Shown: positions 7,900 through 16,320 of the stretch, in pieces
Numbering within the stretch: the stretch's first letter is position 1
Layout of the letters: each line of letters starts with the position of its first letter
DNA from: Lachnospiraceae bacterium
GTDB taxonomy: Bacteria > Bacillota > Clostridia > Lachnospirales > Lachnospiraceae
NCBI GenBank assembly: GCA_900764225.1
Contig: CAAFNG010000257.1
Location: 1 to 35,697, forward strand
Direction: 5' to 3'
Length of the DNA: 35,697 nt
Notes under the pieces: generated by a model
The model's input: the letters and a program-made list of their open reading frames with translations, nothing else
The model's database searches: none
Told to the model about the DNA's origin: nothing
Made by a program: the position numbers and the translations under genes

Positions 7900-9426
7900 A
7901 TGAGTACTTGCAAATTTACGGAATCTGTAGAAAAATGGGGAACATTCGAAGCAGAGATGCCGGGAGAACGTGACGGAAATCCGTTTACCGATTATGCGAT
8001 ACAGGGAACCTTTAAAGGCAAAGAAGAGACAAAAACTGTAGATGGTTTTTATGATGGAGACGGAATCTACCGTGTACGTTTCATGCCTTCCTTTGAGGGA
8101 GATTATACTTTTGAGATCAAAGGCAGCTTTTCTGATGAAGTGTACACCGGTGCATTCCATGTAACACCTGCAACAGAAGGCAACCATGGACCGGTTCGTG
8201 TATCCTATACTTACCATATGGCATACGAGGATGGAAAACCTTATTATTCCATTGGAACGACCTGCTATGTATGGGAGCTTCAGAGTGAGGAGCTTCAGAA
8301 GCAGACACTGGAGACACTGGCAGACAGTGCGTTTAACAAGATCCGTTTCTGTGTATTCCCGAAACACTATGATTACAACCTGAATGAGCCGATCAGCTAC
8401 CCGTATGAGGGAACTCCGATGGACAGCTCTGTGCTGACATCTGATAACTTCCAGGAATATGTTGGCTGTGCAGAAGGCAATAACTTCGATTACAAGAGAT
8501 TCAATGTGAAACATTTCCAGCACATTGATGACTGTGTGAAGAAGCTGATGGATCTGGGAATCCAGGCTGATATCATTGTAATGCATCCGTATGACCGCTG
8601 GGGATTCAGCGAGATGAGCGCAGAGTGCGATGATCTTTACTGGAAATATCTCATCGCCAGAGTAAGCGCATACAGAAATGTATGGTGGTCTCTTGCAAAT
8701 GAGTACGATCTTTTCCCGAAAAAGGCCACAGAGGACTGGGAGCGTTACGCATCCATCATTCAGGAGAAAGATGTTTATAATCATCTTCGTTCCATCCATA
8801 ACTGCAAGAGCTTTTATGATTATACAAGACCGTGGATCACACACTGCAGCATCCAGAGACAGGATCTTTATAAATCCTCGGAGATGGTAAATGAGTGGCG
8901 TATCCGCTATAAGAAACCGGTAGTTCTTGATGAGATTGCTTACGAAGGAAATATTCAGCATGGCTGGGGAAATATCAGCGGCAAGGAAATGACAAGACGT
9001 TTCTGGGAAGCTTTCTGCAGAGGTGCTTATCCGGGACATGGCGAAACCTACATGAACGATGAGGGAATCCTGTGGTGGTCCCACGGCGGCAAGCTTCATG
9101 GAGAGAGCCCGGAGAGATTCAAATTTCTTCAGAAGATCATGGAGGAGACTCCGGCACCTGGACTTCGTCCTCTGGAAAATCAGTGGGATGAGGTTGGGGC
9201 ATCTGTAGACAACAGTCTTCAGGATATTAAATACTATATTTTCTACTACAGTTTTATGCGTCCGTCATTCCGTGAATATCACATCGACGATGAGACAGAG
9301 TTTGAAGTAGAAGTGATCGATACATGGAACATGACCATTGAGAAAAAAGGAACCTTTAAAGGCAAGTTCCGGATCGACCTGCCGGGAAGAGAGTATATGG
9401 CTGTGCGTGTGCGCGAGGTTAAGTGA
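7900..9426 (+). CDS. Putative cytosolic glycoside hydrolase, DUF5060/DUF4038 (apiosidase-like) type
   Basis: The 508-residue protein has no signal peptide and should act in the cytosol on what the transporter imports. Residues ~1-90 look like the DUF5060 beta-sandwich (a 'GDGIYRVRFMPSFEGDYTFEI' stretch). Residues ~100-410 look like the DUF4038 TIM barrel, the fold of GH140 apiosidases, and the last ~90 residues form another beta domain (DUF5605-like). Likely acid/base is Glu268 in 'WWSLANE' and likely nucleophile Glu345 in 'PVVLDE', as expected for clan GH-A-like enzymes. Only a few members of this fold have known substrates, so the bond cleaved is open. As the only enzyme in the operon it defines the pathway. 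Confidence 0.8.
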   Translation: MSTCKFTESVEKWGTFEAEMPGERDGNPFTDYAIQGTFKGKEETKTVDGFYDGDGIYRVRFMPSFEGDYTFEIKGSFSDEVYTGAFHVTPATEGNHGPVRVSYTYHMAYEDGKPYYSIGTTCYVWELQSEELQKQTLETLADSAFNKIRFCVFPKHYDYNLNEPISYPYEGTPMDSSVLTSDNFQEYVGCAEGNNFDYKRFNVKHFQHIDDCVKKLMDLGIQADIIVMHPYDRWGFSEMSAECDDLYWKYLIARVSAYRNVWWSLANEYDLFPKKATEDWERYASIIQEKDVYNHLRSIHNCKSFYDYTRPWITHCSIQRQDLYKSSEMVNEWRIRYKKPVVLDEIAYEGNIQHGWGNISGKEMTRRFWEAFCRGAYPGHGETYMNDEGILWWSHGGKLHGESPERFKFLQKIMEETPAPGLRPLENQWDEVGASVDNSLQDIKYYIFYYSFMRPSFREYHIDDETEFEVEVIDTWNMTIEKKGTFKGKFRIDLPGREYMAVRVREVK

Positions 9427-9432
9427 TTTATG

Positions 9433-9465
9433 GGGAGCTGCCGGAGAGGCGGCTCCCTGCTTTAT
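9433..9465 (+). terminator. Hairpin terminator between hydrolase and LacI genes
   Basis: GGGAGCTGCC (9433-9442) pairs with GGCGGCTCCC (9448-9457) over 10 positions (one T-G wobble), loop of five, followed by TGCTTTATG. The T-run is poor, so termination may be partial. It lies 7 bases after the hydrolase stop and just before a separate promoter. Confidence 0.6.
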
Positions 9466-9466
9466 G

Positions 9467-9495
9467 TTGACAGGAAAACCAAAAGTGTTTAGAAT
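9467..9495 (+). promoter_or_regulatory. Sigma-A promoter of the LacI gene
   Basis: TTGACA (9467-9472) is a perfect -35 box and TAGAAT (9490-9495) matches the -10 box at five of six positions, with a 17-base spacer. Transcription would start near 9502, 25 bases before the ATG at 9527. The regulator is therefore probably made independently of the transport operon. Confidence 0.75.
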
Positions 9496-9526
9496 CAAGG
9501 AGAAGTTTAAATCAAGAGGGATCAGA

Positions 9527-10555
9527 ATGAAGATAAAGGCAGCAGATATAGCGAGAAATCTTAATCTTTCCAAGGCAACGGTATCCCTGGTTTTAAACAA
9601 TAAACCAGGAGTCAGTGAGAAAACCCGACGAAGGATTTTTGATTATATTGGAGAGGTCACAGGAGAAGCAGAACGACAAAAAGAAGAAAAAAACAAGCAG
9701 GAATTAGCGAATAAAAATATCATCAAGGTACTTTTTATTGATAATGATCTCAGATTCCTCAAGAATTTTGAATTGGATGTATGCCCGGACAGCCTGACGG
9801 TATTTGAACAGGAAGCCAGAAGAATGGGCTGTATCATCAGCGTGACTTACGCTTCTTCACAAAAAAAAGAAGATGTGGAGCGTGTAGTGCGTGAGGCCAA
9901 TGAGGAAAATGTGGCAGGTGTGATCCTGTATGCAACGGAGATGCAGCCGGATCAGTTTCCACCGTTTCGGGCAATCCGAAAGCCAATGGTGATCTATGAT
10001 AATGATCTTGGGAATGAATATCATTGCGTTACCTTCGGTGGGGTGGAAGGAATCAGGGATTGTGTGGATTATCTGGTTTCCAGAGGCTGCCGGAATATCA
10101 AATATCTGGCCAATACCCAGAATATTTTTAATTTTCAGCAGCGTCGTGCGGGATTCCGTGCAGGACTTCGGAAGAATGGTCTGCCACTGGAGAAAGAATC
10201 TATCTACCCGCTGGGAGAAACTACCAGTGAGGTATGTGAGGCAACATTGAAATATCTGGAGACGCATGAATTGCCGGATGCCTTTATCATGGAAAATTAT
10301 CAGATTTCCATTGGAGTGATGCGTGCGTTACGGCAGAAGAAGATTTCGGTTCCGGAAGACATCTCTCTTCTGGGAGTAGATGAGCTCCCGGATTATCTTA
10401 CTGGAGATATCCTTCTTACCACGCTTCGGATGGAGCATCTGGAACGTGCACATGTGGCCATGCTTTTTCTGGAACAGGAGATGAAGGGGGCGATTTCCTG
10501 TAAATTCAAATCGTTTTCCACCTGTAAGATCATTCCGGGGCAGACGGTCAAATAA
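9527..10555 (+). CDS. LacI/GalR family transcriptional regulator
   Basis: The frame runs upstream to 9338, but the helix-turn-helix begins only at ATG 9527, which has AGAGGG 7 bases upstream and follows a promoter, so I chose 9527 (342 residues). Residues 1-50 are the LacI DNA-binding domain: 'IKAADIARNLNLSKATVS' then 'LNNKPGVSEKTRRRI'. The rest is a periplasmic-binding-like effector domain. It probably represses the sugar-import operon starting at 4805 and is released by the sugar or its breakdown product. A perfect CG-centred palindrome in that operon's control region is its best candidate site. Confidence 0.93.
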   Translation: MKIKAADIARNLNLSKATVSLVLNNKPGVSEKTRRRIFDYIGEVTGEAERQKEEKNKQELANKNIIKVLFIDNDLRFLKNFELDVCPDSLTVFEQEARRMGCIISVTYASSQKKEDVERVVREANEENVAGVILYATEMQPDQFPPFRAIRKPMVIYDNDLGNEYHCVTFGGVEGIRDCVDYLVSRGCRNIKYLANTQNIFNFQQRRAGFRAGLRKNGLPLEKESIYPLGETTSEVCEATLKYLETHELPDAFIMENYQISIGVMRALRQKKISVPEDISLLGVDELPDYLTGDILLTTLRMEHLERAHVAMLFLEQEMKGAISCKFKSFSTCKIIPGQTVK

Positions 10556-10584
10556 AATGGAAATACAGATGAGGAGAAAATAAA

Positions 10585-11607
10585 ATGTTATTTTTTGTAA
10601 ACGATTACTGCGAGGGAGCGCATCCGGCGATCCTTGAAAAACTTGTGGAGACAAACATGGAGAAGCTTTCCGGATATGGCACAGATAAATACTGTGATTC
10701 TGCAAAAGAAAAGGTCCGCAAGGCATGTGGCTGTCCGGATGCAGAGGTGTTTTTTCTGGTAGGAGGAACTCAGACCAATGCGACAGTTATCGGTTCCGTG
10801 CTGAACAGATATGAGGGTGTACTGGCAGCTGAGACTGGTCATGTAAACTGCCATGAAGCCGGTGCTATCGAGTATACCGGACATAAGGTTCTGGCACTTC
10901 CGGCAGAGAACGGAAAGATCAAAGCAGAGAGTATAACCGAATATATCGAAACTTTTTACGGGGATGAAAGTCATGACCATATGGTATTTCCGGGAATGGT
11001 ATATATTTCCCATCCCACAGAATACGGAACGCTTTATACAAAGAAAGAACTGGAAGAAATCTTCAATGTGTGCAGACATTATGAGCTTCCGCTGTTCCTG
11101 GACGGAGCAAGACTTGGATACGGCCTGGTAAGCCCGGAAACAGATGTGACACTTGAGGATATTGCGAGATATACAGATGTATTCTACATCGGCGGAACCA
11201 AGGTAGGAGCACTCTGTGGTGAGGCAGTTGTTTTTACGAAAAAAGCTCCGAAACATTTCATGACTATGGTGAAGCAGCAGGGAGCTCTTCTGGCCAAGGG
11301 GCGTCTTCTGGGAATCCAGTTTGATACTTTATTTACAGATGATCTGTATACAAAGATCAGCCGAAACGCCATTGACACTGCTATGAAGCTGAAAAAAGCT
11401 CTTCAGGAAAAAGGATACCAGCTTTATATTGATTCTCCGACAAACCAGCAGTTCATAATCCTGGAAAATAATAAAAAAGAAGAACTTGCAAAAAAAGTCC
11501 GGTTTGATTTCTGGGAAAAATATGATGAGAATCATACAGTGATCCGTTTTGCTACAAGCTGGGGAACGAAGATGGAAGATATTGATGCACTGATTGAATT
11601 GCTGTAG
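10585..11607 (+). CDS. ltaE: Low-specificity L-threonine aldolase / beta-eliminating lyase family
   Basis: The 340-residue protein is a fold type I PLP enzyme. The PLP lysine is Lys206 in 'YIGGTKVGALCGEA', 'FLDGARLGYG' carries the cofactor-binding Asp and Arg, and 'GGTQTNATV' near residue 60 binds the phosphate. The family cleaves threonine or allo-threonine to glycine and acetaldehyde. ATG 10585 has GAGGAG 10 bases before it. It lies 29 bases after the LacI gene and may be read from the same promoter, with no obvious metabolic link to sugar use. Another aldol substrate in the same family is possible. Confidence 0.85.
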   Translation: MLFFVNDYCEGAHPAILEKLVETNMEKLSGYGTDKYCDSAKEKVRKACGCPDAEVFFLVGGTQTNATVIGSVLNRYEGVLAAETGHVNCHEAGAIEYTGHKVLALPAENGKIKAESITEYIETFYGDESHDHMVFPGMVYISHPTEYGTLYTKKELEEIFNVCRHYELPLFLDGARLGYGLVSPETDVTLEDIARYTDVFYIGGTKVGALCGEAVVFTKKAPKHFMTMVKQQGALLAKGRLLGIQFDTLFTDDLYTKISRNAIDTAMKLKKALQEKGYQLYIDSPTNQQFIILENNKKEELAKKVRFDFWEKYDENHTVIRFATSWGTKMEDIDALIELL

Positions 11608-11646
11608 TGTGTATCATCCTGAGAAAATCATAAAGTAGAAATAATT

Positions 11647-11677
11647 GCAGGGAATTTTGTATAAAATAATTCCCTGC
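11647..11677. repeat. Inverted repeat between converging genes
   Basis: GCAGGGAATT (11647-11656) and AATTCCCTGC (11668-11677) pair perfectly around an 11-base AT-rich loop. No T-run follows on either strand, so it is not a textbook terminator; it may be a 3' processing stem for the threonine-aldolase transcript. A T-rich stretch, GGGGGTTTTTATTTT, follows about 90 bases later (11769-11783). Confidence 0.5.
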
Positions 11678-11798
11678 AGGATTTGCAAAATCAGATACAG
11701 ATATAATATCCCTGGCAGTATGCCTGATGAAGAGATATATTTATATCATCTGTTTTGTAAAGTCCTGCGGGGGTTTTTATTTTCTGGTCTGTGAGGAA

Positions 11799-12593
11799 TT
11801 ATAATTTTTTGCCCTTCTCAGCGGCAGCAGTCAGAGCTTCAAATACAGCACTGCGGAAACCGTTTTTCTCCAGTGTGCGTACACCTTCGATGGTAGTTCC
11901 GGCAGGGGAGCAGACCATGTCTTTCAGATCGCCAGGATGTCTGCCTGTCTCAAGAACCATCTTTGCACTGCCAAGTACTGTCTGGGAAGCAAATTTGTAA
12001 GCCTGTTTACGGGGCATTCCCTGACTTACGGCGGCATCTGCCATAGCTTCGATGAACATAAATACATAAGCCGGTGCACAGCCGCCTACAGCGCCTGCAG
12101 CATCCATAAGACGTTCAGGGATCACTTCTGTGCATCCGAAGCTGTCTGTGATCTTGAGAATTTCATCGAGTCCTTCTTTGGAAACGCGCTCGTTGGCGCA
12201 TACAGCAGTCATGCCTTCACTAACCTGTGCGGGAGTATTTGGCATGAAACGGACAACTTTCAGAGGAAGTCCGGCTTTTTCTTCCAGCCATGCAAGGGTC
12301 TTGCCCGGGGCAATTCCAATGATAGTGTGATCTGCTGTGAGGCTGTTGTGTACTTCATCTAAGACTTCCTCGTAGAACTGGGGTTTTACTGCAAGTACAA
12401 TAGTTTTTGCAGATCTGACCACTTCGTTGTTATCCGGAGTGGTGACAACACCGAGATTTTTTTTACTGCGTTCTCTGCCTTCTTCTGTAAGGTTGGAAAC
12501 AATGATCTCATCTTTTGAAAAAATCCCCTGGCGGAGAATACCGCCGATCATTGCAGAACCCATATTTCCACATCCGATAAAACCGATCTTCAT
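11799..12593 (-). CDS. proC: Pyrroline-5-carboxylate reductase
   Basis: The 264-residue length is normal for ProC. The Rossmann motif GFIGCGNMGSAM is at residues 4-15. 'RFMPNTPAQVSEGMTA' (115-130) and 'GAVGGCAPAYVFMFIEAMAD' (167-186) are the conserved substrate and dimer segments. The enzyme reduces pyrroline-5-carboxylate to proline with NAD(P)H, the last step of proline synthesis. AAGGAGGA precedes the start on the minus strand. The tRNA-Gly terminator lies only about 30 bases upstream, and I see no separate promoter in that gap. Confidence 0.96.
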   Translation of the reverse strand: MKIGFIGCGNMGSAMIGGILRQGIFSKDEIIVSNLTEEGRERSKKNLGVVTTPDNNEVVRSAKTIVLAVKPQFYEEVLDEVHNSLTADHTIIGIAPGKTLAWLEEKAGLPLKVVRFMPNTPAQVSEGMTAVCANERVSKEGLDEILKITDSFGCTEVIPERLMDAAGAVGGCAPAYVFMFIEAMADAAVSQGMPRKQAYKFASQTVLGSAKMVLETGRHPGDLKDMVCSPAGTTIEGVRTLEKNGFRSAVFEALTAAAEKGKKL

Positions 12594-12624
12594 AATAAAA
12601 ATCCTCCTTGAAATTATGTTTTAT

Positions 12625-12652
12625 AAAAAAAGACACGCTCCCGAAAGCGTGC
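12625..12652 (-). terminator. Terminator of the tRNA-Gly transcript
   Basis: On the minus strand CACGCT and AGCGTG (12646-12651 and 12634-12639) form a 6-bp stem with a 6-base loop, followed by TCTTTTTTT. It begins 17 bases after the tRNA 3' end. Confidence 0.8.
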
Positions 12653-12668
12653 CTCCCTTGGCAATGAA

Positions 12669-12739
12669 AGCAGATAACGGGAGTCGAACCCGCCTCCTCA
12701 GCTTGGGAAGCTGATGTTCTACCGATGAACTATATCTGC
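12669..12739 (-). tRNA. tRNA-Gly (anticodon CCC)
   Basis: On the minus strand the 71-nt sequence folds as a full cloverleaf: acceptor GCAGATA/TATCTGC, D stem GTTC/GAAC, anticodon stem TCAGC/GCTGA with loop TTCCCAA (anticodon CCC), a 4-base variable loop, and T arm GCGGG-TTCGACT-CCCGT. The discriminator is T, usual for bacterial tRNA-Gly. CCA is not encoded and must be added after transcription. It reads GGG codons. Confidence 0.95.
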
Positions 12740-12750
12740 CTGCAATCCCA

Positions 12751-12778
12751 ATTATAGCACTGGAAATAAGAAATACAA
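12751..12778 (-). promoter_or_regulatory. Promoter of tRNA-Gly
   Basis: On the minus strand TTGTAT, a 16-base spacer and a perfect TATAAT preceded by TGC (extended -10). The -10 ends 11 bases before the mature tRNA 5' end, leaving a short leader for RNase P to remove. Confidence 0.8.
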
Positions 12779-12851
12779 GAGCTGATTTCCTGTCAGGGAA
12801 ACTTCATGATTTTATTGCGAAATGCTGGCTTATATGACTTTTTGAGATTTA

Positions 12852-13304
12852 TTACCATCCCTGGCTCATGGTACTGTTATGGTATTTAGTGGAATAGGTT
12901 ACTTCCTCCCCGAACCATTTCGGTGGAATATAAGCATTAGCAGCATCCTCGGCAGGAAATTCCACTTCAGCAAGAAGAACCCCCTCATACTCTCCATGGA
13001 ACACATCCAGCTCAATAAAAAGCCCGTCCTTTTCCGGGATCACGTAACGGTCTTTTGTAATGAAGATACCGTCAGCCTTTGGTCTGAGATGTTCGTAGGC
13101 ATCGGCAGTCAGAGGAAGATTATATTCTTCGCGGCTCATCAGGCCTTTTGATTTATAAGTAAGAAAATATTCATCATTCTGTCTGCGGATGCGGACTACA
13201 GGTGAAGTACAGAGATAACCCTGCTCGATCCTGTGGCAGGGATAGGAAGCCAGGTCGGTTGGCAGGTTTTCTTTCGGGATCAGAAATTTACGTTCGATTT
13301 CCAT
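12852..13304 (-). CDS. CYTH-domain (triphosphate tunnel metalloenzyme) protein
   Basis: The 150-residue protein starts MEIERKFLI, carrying the ExExK signature of the CYTH superfamily. Further charged strand motifs, 'RIRRQNDEYFLTYK' and 'FIELDVFHGEYEGVLLAEVEF', match the alternating acidic and basic residues that line the tunnel. Bacterial members hydrolyse inorganic tripolyphosphate or, less often, make cyclic AMP or cleave thiamine triphosphate; a stand-alone CYTH domain of this size most often is a tripolyphosphatase. The start has AGGAGGT on the minus strand. It is a single-gene unit with its own promoter. Fold is clear, substrate is not. Confidence 0.88.
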   Translation of the reverse strand: MEIERKFLIPKENLPTDLASYPCHRIEQGYLCTSPVVRIRRQNDEYFLTYKSKGLMSREEYNLPLTADAYEHLRPKADGIFITKDRYVIPEKDGLFIELDVFHGEYEGVLLAEVEFPAEDAANAYIPPKWFGEEVTYSTKYHNSTMSQGW

Positions 13305-13340
13305 AAAACAGATACCTCCTGTTTAAAATATGCTGCCCTC

Positions 13341-13369
13341 ATTTTATATGAAATAACAAGGTTTTGCAA
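13341..13369 (-). promoter_or_regulatory. Candidate promoter of the CYTH gene
   Basis: On the minus strand TTGCAA, a 17-base spacer and TAAAAT (five of six matches to the -10 consensus). It sits about 37 bases before the start codon at 13304. Confidence 0.55.
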
Positions 13370-13421
13370 TGCTCATTAACATTTGAAAAGTATAGAGTTT
13401 GTTATTTCTGCCGTATTTTTC

Positions 13422-13450
13422 TTGACATTTCCTACAGAAAAAAGCATTAT
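13422..13450 (+). promoter_or_regulatory. Candidate promoter of the DJ-1/PfpI gene
   Basis: A perfect -35 TTGACA (13422-13427), a 17-base spacer and CATTAT (13445-13450; four of six matches). Transcription would begin near 13457, giving a leader of about 58 bases. Confidence 0.6.
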
Positions 13451-13514
13451 GAAATAGAACGGAAAATCACCGGAAAACCCGGAATCATATAGAAAAGAAA
13501 GGATGGGAAACATT

Positions 13515-14078
13515 ATGAGCAAAGTATATATTTTTTTCGCGGACGGTTTTGAGGATATTGAAGGATTGACAGTAGTTGATCTGATGCGGAGAGCCGGAAT
13601 CGATATCCAGACAGTATCTGTTAAAGAAACAAAAGAGATCAGAACCTCCCACGGAATCAATATTCTCACAGACAGAACTTTCGGAGAGTGCGATTTTTCT
13701 GACGCAGATATGCTGGTAATTCCGGGGGGAATGCCGGGAACAAAATATCTCGAAGAATATAAACCGCTTACTGATCTTCTCACGGATTTTTACCATAAAG
13801 GCGGCAAGATAGCAGCTATCTGTGCTGCACCGGGAGTATTTGAGAGACTTGGCTTCCTCAAGGGCAGAAATGCAACATCCTATCCATCCGTAATGGAACA
13901 GCTTACAAGTGCAAATACGTCTCTGGAGGCGGTTGTTGTTGACGGCAATGTAACAACAAGCAGAGGACTCGGAACAGCAATCGATTTCAGTCTTTCCCTG
14001 ATCCGCCAGCTGGAAGGAAGTGCAAAAGCAGAGGAAATTGCAGAATCTGTGGTATATTCCACAAAAAAAATCTATTAA
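13515..14078 (+). CDS. DJ-1/PfpI (ThiJ/YajL) family protein
   Basis: An ATG at 13503 overlaps the AAAGGA ribosome site, so ATG 13515, 12 bases downstream, is the better start (187 residues). The DJ-1 nucleophile elbow is clear: Cys103 in 'AAICAAPGVF', with Glu16 in 'FADGFEDIE' as the conserved partner and 'VIPGGMPGTKYL' near residue 68. This matches the YajL/DJ-1 branch, proposed to act as a chaperone, a glyoxalase or a deglycase; the biochemical role is disputed. It appears to be a single-gene unit between the CYTH gene and tig. Confidence 0.9.
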   Translation: MSKVYIFFADGFEDIEGLTVVDLMRRAGIDIQTVSVKETKEIRTSHGINILTDRTFGECDFSDADMLVIPGGMPGTKYLEEYKPLTDLLTDFYHKGGKIAAICAAPGVFERLGFLKGRNATSYPSVMEQLTSANTSLEAVVVDGNVTTSRGLGTAIDFSLSLIRQLEGSAKAEEIAESVVYSTKKIY

Positions 14079-14220
14079 AAGAGACGGTTCCTGTATGAAC
14101 GCATAATAATAAGGCCAGATGTACAGGCACGATACCGGGATTTATACAGAAAACCGTGAATTTCCAGCAATATAAGAGCTACATAACCCGAAAAAAATAC
14201 TGGCGTTTTTACAGTGATTA

Positions 14221-14229
14221 TGCTATACT
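14221..14229 (+). promoter_or_regulatory. Extended -10 promoter of tig
   Basis: TGC TATACT (14221-14229) is an extended -10 element with no good -35 box 17 bases upstream. Transcription would begin near 14236, giving a leader of about 80 bases that includes a CGAGT/ACTCG inverted pair (14258-14262 and 14287-14291). Confidence 0.5.
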
Positions 14230-14316
14230 ACAGAAATGACTGTAAATATATAAAATGCGAGTGTTAACTATTTATATAAGGTATTTACTCGATAGAATTA
14301 AGGAGGAACAAGAAAC

Positions 14317-15603
14317 ATGAGTTTACAGGTGGAGAAAATGGAGAAAAACATGGCGAAACTTACAATCGAGGTTTCCGCCGAGGATCTTGACAAGGCAATG
14401 CAGAACGCATATCAGAAAGCAAAAGGCAGAATTTCCATTCCGGGATTCCGCAAAGGAAAAGCTCCTAGAAAGATGATCGAGCAGATGTACGGTAAGGGAG
14501 TATTCCTTGAAGATGCAGCTAACGCTCTGATCCCTGAGCATTACAGCAAAGCACTTGCTGAATGTGACCTTGAGATCGTTTCCCAGCCTAAGATCGATGT
14601 AACACAGGTTGAGCCTGGCAAACCATTTATCTTTACAGCAGAAGTAGCTACCAAACCAGAGGTAACTCTTGGCGACTATAAAGGACTTGAGGTTCCGAAG
14701 TCTGAGACAGAGGTAACAGACGAGGAAGTTGAGGCAGAGCTTAAGAAAGAGCAGGAGAAGAACTCCAGAACTATCACAGTTGAGGATCGCGCAGCTGAGA
14801 ACGGCGATACAGCAACAATCGACTTCGAGGGCTTCGTAGACGGAGAGGCATTCGAGGGCGGTAAAGGAACAGATTATCCGCTGACACTTGGTTCCAACAC
14901 ATTCATCCCGGGATTCGAGGAGCAGCTTGTGGGTGCTAAGACAGGTGACCACGTAGAGGTTAAGGTTACATTCCCGGAAGAGTACCAGGCAAAAGAGCTC
15001 GCTGGTAAAGAAGCAGTATTCCAGTGCGACGTTAAGAAGATCGAAGCAAAAGAGCTTCCGGAGCTTGACGACGATTTCGCTAAAGATGTATCTGAGTTTG
15101 ATACACTTGCTGAGTACAAAGAGGATGTTAAGAAGAACCTCGTAGAGAGAAAAGCAGAAGAGGCTCGTCGTGCTAAAGAAGACGCAGCAGTAGATAAAGT
15201 GATCGAGAATGCCCAGATGGATATTCCGGAAGCAATGATCGAGACACAGACACGCCAGATGCTTGATGACTTTGCAAGAAGAATGCAGTCCCAGGGTCTT
15301 TCCATGGAGCAGTACTTCCAGTTCACAGGCCAGAGCGTTGAGAAGATGATGGAAGACATGAAGCCACAGGCTCTTAAGAGAATCCAGACAAGACTGGTTC
15401 TTGAGAAGATCGCTGAGGTAGAGAACATCCAGCCAACAGAGGAAGAGGTTAACGAAGAGATCTCCAAGATGGCAGAGATGTACAAGATGGAAGCAGACAA
15501 ATTAAAAGATCTCATCGGTGAGAACGAGATGGAGCAGATGAAGAAAGATATGGCTGTTCAGAAAGCTGTTACATTAGTTGCCGATGCAGCTGTAGAGGCA
15601 TAA
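14317..15603 (+). CDS. tig: Trigger factor, ribosome-bound chaperone
   Basis: The 428-residue length and three-domain layout are standard. The ribosome-docking signature GFRKGKAP is at residues 43-50. The FKBP-type prolyl isomerase domain spans about 160-245, with 'ATIDFEGFVDGEAFEGG' and 'FIPGFEEQLVG'. The remaining ~180 residues are the helical, Gln/Met/Glu-rich substrate cradle. It binds nascent chains at the exit tunnel. AAGGAGGAAC precedes the ATG at 14317. It heads the protein quality-control cluster tig-clpP-clpX-lon, a conserved order in Firmicutes. Confidence 0.98.
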   Translation: MSLQVEKMEKNMAKLTIEVSAEDLDKAMQNAYQKAKGRISIPGFRKGKAPRKMIEQMYGKGVFLEDAANALIPEHYSKALAECDLEIVSQPKIDVTQVEPGKPFIFTAEVATKPEVTLGDYKGLEVPKSETEVTDEEVEAELKKEQEKNSRTITVEDRAAENGDTATIDFEGFVDGEAFEGGKGTDYPLTLGSNTFIPGFEEQLVGAKTGDHVEVKVTFPEEYQAKELAGKEAVFQCDVKKIEAKELPELDDDFAKDVSEFDTLAEYKEDVKKNLVERKAEEARRAKEDAAVDKVIENAQMDIPEAMIETQTRQMLDDFARRMQSQGLSMEQYFQFTGQSVEKMMEDMKPQALKRIQTRLVLEKIAEVENIQPTEEEVNEEISKMAEMYKMEADKLKDLIGENEMEQMKKDMAVQKAVTLVADAAVEA

Positions 15604-15627
15604 TAAACCTCGGAAATGGAGGGCAAA

Positions 15628-16209
15628 ATGAGTTTAGTACCTTACGTCATTGAGCAGACCAGCAGAGGAGAAAGAAGTTACGATATTTATTCAAGACTTC
15701 TTAAGGACCGAATCATTTTCCTTGGAGAAGAGGTAAACGATGTCAGTGCTAATCTGATCGTTGCGCAGCTTCTCTTCCTGGAAGCTGAAGATCCGTCCAA
15801 GGATATCCAGCTTTATATCAACAGCCCGGGCGGTTCTGTAACTGCCGGAATGGCAATCTATGATACAATGCAGTATATCAAGTGTGATGTATCTACTATC
15901 TGCCTTGGAATGGCAGCCAGCATGGGAGCTTTCCTCCTGTCCTCCGGTGCCAAAGGCAAAAGATACGCACTTCCGAATTCAACGATCATGATTCACCAGC
16001 CGTCAGGCGGTGCACAGGGGCAGGCTACTGAGATCCAGATTGTAGCTGACCAGATCGCAAAAACTAAAAAGAAGCTGAACGAGATTCTTTCCATGAATAC
16101 CGGACAGCCTCTTGAGATTGTGGAGCGGGATACTGACCGTGACAACTATATGACAGCTGAAGAAGCTAAGGCATATGGGCTTATCGATGGTGTTGTGATC
16201 CACAAATAA
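15628..16209 (+). CDS. clpP: ClpP, ATP-dependent Clp protease proteolytic subunit
   Basis: An in-frame ATG at 15616 overlaps the ribosome binding site GGAGGG (15618-15623), so ATG 15628 is the real start, giving 193 residues. The catalytic triad matches Bacillus ClpP exactly: Ser98 in 'MAASMGAF', His123 in 'MIHQPSGG', Asp172 in 'ERDTDRDN'. It forms the tetradecameric protease chamber and pairs with ClpX encoded next. It lies 24 bases after tig and is followed by a strong hairpin. Confidence 0.98.
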   Translation: MSLVPYVIEQTSRGERSYDIYSRLLKDRIIFLGEEVNDVSANLIVAQLLFLEAEDPSKDIQLYINSPGGSVTAGMAIYDTMQYIKCDVSTICLGMAASMGAFLLSSGAKGKRYALPNSTIMIHQPSGGAQGQATEIQIVADQIAKTKKKLNEILSMNTGQPLEIVERDTDRDNYMTAEEAKAYGLIDGVVIHK

Positions 16210-16219
16210 TGCGTAAGAA

Positions 16220-16257
16220 AAGACTCCTGTAAAAACACAGGAGTCTTATCTTGCTTT
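16220..16257 (+). terminator. Terminator/attenuator between clpP and clpX
   Basis: AAGACTCCTGT (16220-16230) and ACAGGAGTCTT (16237-16247) form a perfect 11-bp stem with a 6-base loop, then ATCTTGCTTT. The tail is weak in T, and I see no good promoter before clpX, so some read-through into clpX is likely. Confidence 0.75.
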
Positions 16258-16270
16258 AAAAAGAAATTTT

Positions 16271-16295
16271 AAATGTCTGCGGGAGACGGACATTT
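16271..16295 (+). other. Hairpin in the clpX leader
   Basis: AAATGTC (16271-16277) pairs with GACATTT (16289-16295). A shorter alternative stem, GTCT with AGAC, lies inside it. It sits just before the clpX ribosome binding site (about 16303-16310), so it could affect translation or mRNA ends. No known riboswitch class is recognised. Confidence 0.4.
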
Positions 16296-16320
16296 ACGCT
16301 TAGAAAGGAAACAAAATTAT

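Noticed and set aside
7876..9099. A 407-codon minus-strand frame opposite the DUF5060/DUF4038-type gene.
   Set aside because: The plus-strand gene has family motifs, operon spacing and a ribosome binding site; the minus-strand frame has none of these.
14079..14316. CtsR or CIRCE heat-shock operators before the tig-clpP-clpX-lon block.
   Set aside because: I find no GGTCAAA-type heptads and no CIRCE inverted repeat; only an extended -10 promoter is visible.
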